The notes beneath the pieces were generated by a model. That model did no database searches and was not told where the DNA came from. It saw only the letters and a program-made list of their open reading frames with translations. A program made the translations under genes and the position numbers. Shown one piece after another: positions 1 to 4,866 of a stretch of 7,665 bases of DNA (within the stretch, counting starts at the first letter, position 1; every line of letters starts with the position of its first letter). Source of the stretch: an uncultured Gloeocapsa sp. (GTDB lineage Bacteria > Cyanobacteriota > Cyanobacteriia > Cyanobacteriales > Gloeocapsaceae); the NCBI GenBank assembly GCA_937930495.1, contig CALGKL010000342.1, positions 1-7,665 on the forward strand, read 5' to 3'.

Positions 1-1561
1 TTTAACCACTCCTTTATACTATGTTAACGATGTTCCCCACATTGGCAGTGCTTATACTACTATAATAGCAGATGCTGTAGCTCGTTATCAACGCCTCCTT
101 GGTAATCAAGTACTCTTAATCACCGGGACAGATGAACATGGTCAAAAAATCCAGCGAACAGCAGCAGAAAGGGGAATTGCACCCCAACAACATTGCGATG
201 AGATTATCACCAGTTTTTTAGAACTGTGGTCGAAATTAAATATACAATACGATCGCTTTAGTCGTACCACAGCTAAGGCTCATCAACAAATAGTGACCGA
301 ATTTTTTCAACGGGTTTGGGATCAAGGAGATATCTATCAGGATCGACAACAGGGTTGGTACTGTGTTGCTTGTGAAGAATTTAAAGAAGAACGAGAATTG
401 TTAGAGGATCATTATTGCCCAATTCACACCAATAAACAAGCAGAATGGCGAGATGAGCAAAATTATTTTTTTCGACTCTCTAAATACCAAGAAAAGTTAG
501 AAAATTTTTATCAAGAAAACCCGGATTTTATTCAACCAGTAAGTAGGCGTAACGAAGTATTAAATTTTGTTAAACAAGGTTTACAAGACTTCTCCATATC
601 TCGTCTTAACCTAGAATGGGGATTTCCTGTACCTACAGATCCCCAACAGACTATCTACGTTTGGTTTGACGCTTTATTAGGATACGTGACCGCTTTACTC
701 AATCCCGGGGATGAACCCACCTTAGAAAATGCTGTAGCTTATTGGTGGCCGATTGATCTGCATCTGATTGGTAAAGATATTTTACGTTTTCACGCTATTT
801 ATTGGCCAGCAATGTTACTTTCTGCTGGTTTACCCCTTCCCAAAAGGGTTTTTGGTCACGGCTTTTTAACCAAAGATGGGCAAAAAATGGGCAAAAGTTT
901 AGGTAATACTCTCGATCCTTTTGACTTAGTAGATCGTTATGGTTCTGATGCAGTACGCTATTATTTTCTAAAAGAGATAGAATTAGGAAAAGACGGGGAT
1001 TTTAACGAAACTCGTTTTATCAATATAGTTAACGCTGATTTAGCTAATGACTTGGGGAATTTACTGAATCGAACCCTAGGAATGTTTAATAAATATTGTC
1101 CTAATCAACAACTATCTGTAACAGGTGAAGATATCTTGGACAATAATCCTTTAAAAAGACTAGGTGTAGATTTAAGTCAATCGGTATTTACACTGTACGA
1201 ACTTCTCAATTTTAACCAAGGTTGTGAACAGATTTTTAATCTAATTCGTGCTAGTAATAAGTATATCGATGAGACCGCACCTTGGCAATTATATAAACAG
1301 GGAGAACAACGGGAAGTAGAAATAGTCTTGTATAGCGTTTTAGAGTCAATTCGGTTAGCCGCTTATTTATTATCTCCTATTATCCCAAATCTTTCTAACG
1401 CAATTTATGAACAACTTGGCTTTCTTATTGACTTTAATGATAAAAATTTAATCAATCAACTTACTAATCATCAACAACATAGACAATGGGGAAGTTTAAG
1501 AGTTAATGACAATTTGAGTAAACCTAAACCTATTTTTGCCAGAATTGAAATACCTAGTTAA
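1..1561 (+). CDS. metG: Methionyl-tRNA synthetase, 5' end cut by window edge
   Basis: Class I aminoacyl-tRNA synthetase that charges tRNA-Met with methionine in the cytoplasm. The frame is open from base 2, so 519 residues are visible and probably only about 10-15 N-terminal residues are missing. The visible protein starts LTTPLYYVNDVPHIGSAY, which contains the HIGH-type motif (HIGS, visible residues 13-16). A single zinc knuckle follows: C-x2-C at 121/124 and C-x2-H at 139/142, the arrangement known from Thermus MetRS. The second signature is KMGKS (295-299) instead of the usual KMSKS. A helical anticodon-binding domain ends the protein. There is no C-terminal EMAP/tRNA-binding domain, so a monomeric form is likely. 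A GTG at 293 lies inside the catalytic domain and is not the real start. The NYN gene follows after 45 bp with no visible terminator, so the two may be co-transcribed. Confidence 0.97.
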   Translation, partial: LTTPLYYVNDVPHIGSAYTTIIADAVARYQRLLGNQVLLITGTDEHGQKIQRTAAERGIAPQQHCDEIITSFLELWSKLNIQYDRFSRTTAKAHQQIVTEFFQRVWDQGDIYQDRQQGWYCVACEEFKEERELLEDHYCPIHTNKQAEWRDEQNYFFRLSKYQEKLENFYQENPDFIQPVSRRNEVLNFVKQGLQDFSISRLNLEWGFPVPTDPQQTIYVWFDALLGYVTALLNPGDEPTLENAVAYWWPIDLHLIGKDILRFHAIYWPAMLLSAGLPLPKRVFGHGFLTKDGQKMGKSLGNTLDPFDLVDRYGSDAVRYYFLKEIELGKDGDFNETRFINIVNADLANDLGNLLNRTLGMFNKYCPNQQLSVTGEDILDNNPLKRLGVDLSQSVFTLYELLNFNQGCEQIFNLIRASNKYIDETAPWQLYKQGEQREVEIVLYSVLESIRLAAYLLSPIIPNLSNAIYEQLGFLIDFNDKNLINQLTNHQQHRQWGSLRVNDNLSKPKPIFARIEIPS

Positions 1562-1593
1562 ACAAACAAAACAATTTAATATCTTTAACAAAC

Positions 1594-1598
1594 AAGGA
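1594..1598 (+). promoter_or_regulatory. Ribosome binding site of the LabA-like gene
   Basis: AAGGA lies 8 nt before the ATG at 1607. It supports this start and suggests independent translation from metG. The surrounding 45-bp gap is A-rich and carries a 9-bp direct repeat AACAAACAA (1561-1569 and 1587-1595), which is low complexity and probably meaningless. Confidence 0.75.
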
Positions 1599-1606
1599 AT
1601 AATAAA

Positions 1607-2200
1607 ATGTGGGATAATTTTGAAAGTGACCCGATCTTCTCTCCTAAACAGGTGTTAGAAAATCGTGGACGGGTTGCTATATTTATCGATGGATCTAATT
1701 TATTTTACGCCGCTTTACAACTGGGTGTGGAGATAGATTACAGTAAATTATTACACTGTTTAACAGCGAGTTCTAAATTACTGCGTTCTTTCTTTTATAC
1801 TGGAGTAGATCCGACTAATGAGAAACAACAAGGTTTTCTCTTATGGATGCGACGTAACGGTTATCGAGTCATTGCTAAAGATTTAGTCCAATTACCCGAT
1901 GGTTCAAAAAAAGCTAATCTAGATGTAGAAATAGCCGTCGATATGATGGCTTTGGTGGGGAGTTATGATACAGCGGTTTTGGTCAGTGGTGATGGGGACT
2001 TAGCCTATGCAGTTGACGCGGTCAGTTATCGCGGTGCTAGAGTAGAGGTAGTTAGTTTACGTTCGATGACCAGTGATTGTTTGATTAATGTAGCCGATCG
2101 CTATATCGATTTAGAACAAATTAAACAAGAAATTCAAAAAATAAGTAAAAGCGATCGCGATTATGGGAATGTCTCACCTAATCTCAACCTCCTTGATTAA
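1607..2200 (+). CDS. labA: LabA-like NYN (PIN-like) domain protein
   Basis: This 197-residue protein is almost entirely one NYN domain of the LabA/DUF88 family. Visible motifs are FIDGSNLFYA with D28 and N31, a central block KKANLDVEIAVDMM (about 101-114) with acidic residues D106 and D112, and LVSGDGDLAY with D129 and D131. These form the acidic cluster expected for a metal-dependent PIN-like nuclease fold. In Synechococcus elongatus LabA acts in circadian clock output, on the negative feedback path downstream of KaiC. Nuclease activity is inferred from the fold. Cyanobacteria also carry LabA paralogues, so true LabA orthology here is likely but not proven. The start is supported by AAGGA 8 nt upstream. 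The gene sits 45 bp after metG, and its last 17 bp overlap the convergent mraY gene. Confidence 0.9.
   Translation: MWDNFESDPIFSPKQVLENRGRVAIFIDGSNLFYAALQLGVEIDYSKLLHCLTASSKLLRSFFYTGVDPTNEKQQGFLLWMRRNGYRVIAKDLVQLPDGSKKANLDVEIAVDMMALVGSYDTAVLVSGDGDLAYAVDAVSYRGARVEVVSLRSMTSDCLINVADRYIDLEQIKQEIQKISKSDRDYGNVSPNLNLLD
2151..2158. repeat. HIP1 octamer (one of six in the window)
   Basis: GCGATCGC is the palindrome that is highly over-represented in many cyanobacterial genomes. The other exact copies are at 2614-2621, 2806-2813, 2971-2978, 4294-4301 and 5068-5075. All lie inside coding sequence. In AT-rich DNA of this length well under one copy is expected by chance, so the set supports a cyanobacterial origin. 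Confidence 0.9.
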
Positions 2201-3245
2201 AAATTAATAATAGTAAACCCAGACAAAAATTAATTAAATAAAAAAAACCGACTACCTCGGTTTCTGACCAACCACTTAATTCTAAATGATGATGCAACGG
2301 CGCCATTTTGAAAAGACGTTTACCTTTTCCCTCTGGTCCTTTAGTAGCTTTATAATAACTGACTTGGGCGATAACCGAGAGGGATTCGACTAAGAAAATA
2401 CCACTGACGATTAGTAAAGCCCAGAGTTGATTAGTCAATAGTCCTAAGGCACCTAAAGCACCTCCTAAGGCTAAGGAGCCAGTATCACCCATAAACACTT
2501 TAGCTTTGTGGTGATTATGAACCAAAAATCCTAGACAAGCACCGGCGAAACTGAAAGCAAAAATACCCAGACTCGGATGAGTCGAGTTAATAATCAAACC
2601 TAATGTGCCAAAGGCGATCGCACTTGTGCCTGCTGCTAAACCATCTACACCGTCGGTGAGATTAGTAGCGTTGCTTTCGGCGGCCATCACAAATACCGCC
2701 AAAGGCCAAAACCAGATACCTAGGGACAGTACAATCTTACCTGGTAGGGGTATATTGGTTATTTCCTCTGGTTGAGTCATGATTAACCAGATACAGAAAA
2801 TAATGGCGATCGCTATTTGCAGTCCTAATTTTTGCCGAGGTGAGATTCCTTGATTAGACTGTTGTTTTAATATTTGCCAATCGTCTAACCACCCCACCAA
2901 TCCATAACCAAGAGTAACCAGGGAAATTGCGATTAATTCTCGAGTCACAGGGGTTAAAATTAGAGATAGGGCGATCGCCACAGGGACAAAAAAGATACCC
3001 CCCATTGTGGGTGTCCCGGCTTTGAGCAGATGTGTTTTCGGTCCATCTTCTTGGATTACTTGTCCTGCTTTGAGACGTTGCAAAATCGGCACGACTATGT
3101 AACCAAATATGCCACTAACTGTAGCACTAATAATCAGAGGATAAATGCTGGTTAGGGAAAAACCGATGACGGTTAAACTTAACCCTAAACCTAGTAAAAT
3201 CGAGAGTGTCAACCCATTCAGGGGGGTTAGAGATTTTGTCTCCAC
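2184..3245 (-). CDS. mraY: Phospho-N-acetylmuramoyl-pentapeptide transferase (MraY)
   Basis: Polytopic inner-membrane enzyme that transfers phospho-MurNAc-pentapeptide from UDP to undecaprenyl phosphate, giving lipid I, the first membrane step of peptidoglycan synthesis. The 353 residues contain about ten hydrophobic segments and all MraY signatures: GPKTHLLKAGTPTMGG (68-83), the Mg-binding Asp pair in GWLDDW (D121, D122), NATNLTDGVDGLAAG (192-206), GDTGS (253-257) and the HHH motif in APLHHHLELSGW (H318-320). The start is GTG (3243-3245). An AGGA 6 nt upstream supports it, and there is no closer in-frame ATG. The gene follows DUF3134 by only 8 nt, so the two are almost certainly co-transcribed and perhaps translationally coupled. 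The 3' end overlaps the convergent NYN gene by 17 bp. A terminator-like hairpin with a U-tract lies inside the coding sequence about 55 nt before the stop codon. Confidence 0.97.
   Translation of the reverse strand: METKSLTPLNGLTLSILLGLGLSLTVIGFSLTSIYPLIISATVSGIFGYIVVPILQRLKAGQVIQEDGPKTHLLKAGTPTMGGIFFVPVAIALSLILTPVTRELIAISLVTLGYGLVGWLDDWQILKQQSNQGISPRQKLGLQIAIAIIFCIWLIMTQPEEITNIPLPGKIVLSLGIWFWPLAVFVMAAESNATNLTDGVDGLAAGTSAIAFGTLGLIINSTHPSLGIFAFSFAGACLGFLVHNHHKAKVFMGDTGSLALGGALGALGLLTNQLWALLIVSGIFLVESLSVIAQVSYYKATKGPEGKGKRLFKMAPLHHHLELSGWSETEVVGFFYLINFCLGLLLLIFNQGG
2240..2263 (-). terminator. Terminator-like hairpin plus U-tract inside mraY
   Basis: On the minus strand, AAACCGA (2263-2257), loop GGTAG and TCGGTTT (2251-2245) form a perfect 7-bp stem. 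It runs into eight consecutive T (2247-2240) followed by ATTTAATTAA. This looks like a textbook intrinsic terminator but lies within the mraY coding frame, covering codons for E-T-E-V-V-G-F-F. Transcripts ending here would lack the stop codon at 2184. In the plus direction the hairpin is followed only by TTTC, so it is a poor terminator for the NYN gene. The structure is seen directly, while its function is uncertain. Confidence 0.45.
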
Positions 3246-3251
3246 GTGTAT

Positions 3252-3255
3252 TCCT
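3252..3255 (-). promoter_or_regulatory. Ribosome binding site of mraY, overlapping the DUF3134 stop
   Basis: On the minus strand, AGGA shares its first two bases with the TAG stop of DUF3134 (3256-3254) and lies 6 nt before the mraY GTG. This decides the GTG start. A ribosome ending on DUF3134 would sit directly on the mraY initiation region, which favours coupling. Confidence 0.65.
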
Positions 3256-3499
3256 AATCTTCTAAATCTTCTAAATCTTCCGTATCCGTATCAAAGTCAT
3301 CGGTATAATCATCTACATCGATGAGTTCTGCTATTTCTTCATCTTGTTCTAGTAATTCTAGTTCTGTTTCTTTATTGTGTTCTCTATATTTGAGACGTCC
3401 AGTTTGTTTTAACCAATCTAATAAACTTGATTCGTTTTTCAAAGGGATTACCGCTGCGGGTTCATAACGAGGTTCTCTACGTAAAGAGGGATTATCCAT
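3254..3499 (-). CDS. DUF3134-type small acidic cyanobacterial protein
   Basis: An 81-residue soluble protein of unknown function. The N-terminal half (LRREPRYEPAAVIPL, then ESSLLDWLKQTGRL, about residues 6-36) resembles the cyanobacteria-restricted DUF3134 family. That assignment is from memory of the family pattern, not a search. The second half is strongly acidic (about residues 45-81), ending in DTDTEDLEDLED, with no membrane segment or signal peptide. The tail is encoded by short in-frame tandem repeats at 3258-3292, so its length could vary between strains. The ATG start at 3497-3499 has no clear Shine-Dalgarno. The gene lies 8 nt upstream of mraY and 89 nt downstream of pyrR. The tight mraY pairing hints at a link to envelope synthesis, but no function can be assigned. 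Confidence 0.85.
   Translation of the reverse strand: MDNPSLRREPRYEPAAVIPLKNESSLLDWLKQTGRLKYREHNKETELELLEQDEEIAELIDVDDYTDDFDTDTEDLEDLED
3258..3292 (-). repeat. Short tandem repeats encoding the acidic tail
   Basis: On the plus strand the 9-bp unit TCTTCTAAA occurs twice in full (3258-3266, 3267-3275) plus a 5-bp partial copy. It is followed by the 6-bp unit CGTATC twice (3281-3292). On the coding strand these give LED-LED and DT-DT. Both units are multiples of three, so slippage would change tail length without breaking the frame. Confidence 0.8.
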
Positions 3500-3510
3500 A
3501 GTTGCAATCT

Positions 3511-3540
3511 AAAAAAATCAGGAGCATTTTTATCCTAATC
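3511..3540 (-). terminator. Candidate terminator or attenuator between pyrR and DUF3134-mraY
   Basis: In the minus-strand RNA, GAUUAGGA (3540-3533) pairs with UCCUGAUU (3523-3516) across a 9-nt loop. Two of the eight pairs are G-U, so the stem forms only in the minus transcript. A run of seven U (3517-3511) follows. It is 22 nt downstream of this point that the DUF3134 ATG region begins, so the element could end the pyrR transcript or attenuate DUF3134-mraY. The stem is modest in strength, and a competing hairpin lies just upstream at 3556-3537. Confidence 0.4.
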
Positions 3541-3556
3541 TAAATTGGTCTAGATT
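3537..3556 (-). other. Competing upstream hairpin (possible antiterminator)
   Basis: AATCTA (3556-3551) and TAGATT (3542-3537) are perfect inverted repeats around an 8-nt loop GACCAATT. The 3' arm shares bases 3537-3540 with the 5' arm of the terminator-like hairpin, so the two cannot form together. The stem is A-U rich and weak on its own. Confidence 0.35.
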
Positions 3557-3588
3557 TGCCTAATACTGAAAACAGATATCAGTCAAAC

Positions 3589-4125
3589 TCAAAAAGCTTT
3601 AATTAACTCTACTGCATCTCTCCCATCGACTTCTTCTAGATACACTTTGACTTTTTCTTCAGTAGCCGTTGGCAGCATTTTACCGGTAAAATCAGGATGA
3701 ATTGGCAATTCGCGATGTCCTCGATCTACCAAGACCAAAAGACGAATAATTGAGGGGCGACCATATTCGGTCACGGCGTTAAGAGCAGCGCGAATAGTTC
3801 GCCCTTTATAAATTACATCATCGACTAAAACTACCTTTTTTTGAGTTAGATCAAAGGGAATATCAGTTTTAGCTGGTGTTCTCAGGGCAATTTGGTCTAA
3901 ATCATCCCGATAAAAAGTAATATCTAATGCACCTACTGCTACATCTACCTGTTCTAAAGTGCGAATTTGCTGTGCTAGTAGTTGAGCTAGGGGAACTCCC
4001 CTGGTATAAATACCTAGTAAAACTAGATCAGAGAGATCCCCGGACTTTTCTACCACTTCAGAAGCAAGACGAGTAATAGTGCGACGAATTTCTTCAGGAG
4101 AAAGAATCGGAATCACTTTATCCAT
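3589..4125 (-). CDS. pyrR: PyrR, pyr regulator / uracil phosphoribosyltransferase
   Basis: A 178-residue phosphoribosyltransferase-fold protein. In Bacillus PyrR binds pyr mRNA to control attenuation and also converts uracil plus PRPP to UMP. The PRPP-binding motif [18 protein letters not shown] is at about 98-115. Other family-typical blocks are [10 protein letters not shown] (38-47), [10 protein letters not shown] (67-76) and [10 protein letters not shown] (133-142). Length matches the family. The ATG start lies 3 nt after the phosphatase stop (TGA-ATC-ATG) with no clear Shine-Dalgarno, suggesting translational coupling. No pyrimidine biosynthesis genes are present, and I saw no match to the Bacillus PyrR-binding loop in the intergenic regions. 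Whether this cyanobacterial copy regulates RNA or only acts as an enzyme is open. Confidence 0.95.
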   Translation of the reverse strand: MDKVIPILSPEEIRRTITRLASEVVEKSGDLSDLVLLGIYTRGVPLAQLLAQQIRTLEQVDVAVGALDITFYRDDLDQIALRTPAKTDIPFDLTQKKVVLVDDVIYKGRTIRAALNAVTEYGRPSIIRLLVLVDRGHRELPIHPDFTGKMLPTATEEKVKVYLEEVDGRDAVELIKAF

Positions 4126-4128
4126 GAT

Positions 4129-4851
4129 TCAGTTACTCGCTTCAATGAGAACTACAGTAATATTATCTGAACCTCCTGCTTTTTTAGCTTCATCAACGAG
4201 CATTTCCGCCGCTTCTCCTAAAGTGTGAGTCAGTAATTTACTGATTAACTCGTCGGGAACTTCTTCAGTTAAACCATCACTACAGAGTAAGAAGCGATCG
4301 CCAGGTGATACTTCTATAGGTTCAAGATCGATTTGACAGATATCTCGACGTCCGAGACATTGAGACAAAACGTGGCGCCAGGGGTGCATTTTCGCCTCTT
4401 CTTTAGTTAAATCTCCTGCTTTGATCGCTTTAGCTACCCAGGTATGGTCTTCGGTCAACTGTTCTAAATGAGAAGCACGTAAGCGATAGAGACGAGAGTC
4501 GCCGATATGGGCTACCCAGGTTTGCTCTTCCCGAAAGACCAAAAGAACCAAGGTAGTACCCATATCAGCCCTTTCGGGATGTTTAGACTGATCTTGGAGA
4601 ATATTTTGATTAGCTACCTCTATGGCATTGGTTAACAAAGTATCTGTAGAGATGGACTCGTGCCAATGTTGTTCTAGATAGCTTTGGATAGTATCAATAG
4701 CGATTGCACTCGCCTCTTGTCCTCCTGCGTGTCCTCCCATCCCGTCAGCCACTATAAAAAAACGCCCCTGAGGATCATCAATATGATAACTATCCTGATT
4801 CACTGAGCGTACAAGCCCAGGGTCTGATTTCCCTGTGAAACCAAGTTTCAT
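4129..4851 (-). CDS. PP2C-type Ser/Thr protein phosphatase, PphA-like
   Basis: A soluble 240-residue, metal-dependent PPM/PP2C phosphatase with only the catalytic domain. Metal-site residues are visible: D20 (RSVNQD), D36-G37 (VADGMGGHAGG), D118 (HIGDSR), D192 (SDGLTE) and D229-N230 (GGSDNITV). The motif MGTT is at 97-100. A His at 41 matches the substrate-handling His of the PphA group, and the block HPWRHVLSQCLGR is close to Synechocystis PphA and Thermosynechococcus tPphA as I recall them. PphA dephosphorylates the PII signal protein, so this is a candidate PII phosphatase, though cyanobacteria have several PP2C paralogues and the substrate is not proven. The ATG start is 15 nt after the ABC1 stop (the gap contains the purine-rich GAAAGAGAA), and pyrR follows after 3 nt. 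Confidence 0.93.
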   Translation of the reverse strand: MKLGFTGKSDPGLVRSVNQDSYHIDDPQGRFFIVADGMGGHAGGQEASAIAIDTIQSYLEQHWHESISTDTLLTNAIEVANQNILQDQSKHPERADMGTTLVLLVFREEQTWVAHIGDSRLYRLRASHLEQLTEDHTWVAKAIKAGDLTKEEAKMHPWRHVLSQCLGRRDICQIDLEPIEVSPGDRFLLCSDGLTEEVPDELISKLLTHTLGEAAEMLVDEAKKAGGSDNITVVLIEASN

Positions 4852-4866
4852 AAGCTATTCTCTTTC

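Noticed and set aside
3560..3586. Promoter for DUF3134 (TTGACT, 15 nt, TATTAG)
   Set aside because: Spacing too short and -10 weak, so not listed as a feature; mentioned only as a possibility with the attenuator finding.
3891..3902. Third near-copy of the shared leader word (TTTGGTCTAA)
   Set aside because: It lies inside pyrR, encodes conserved residues (LDQIA) and differs from the 12-mer.
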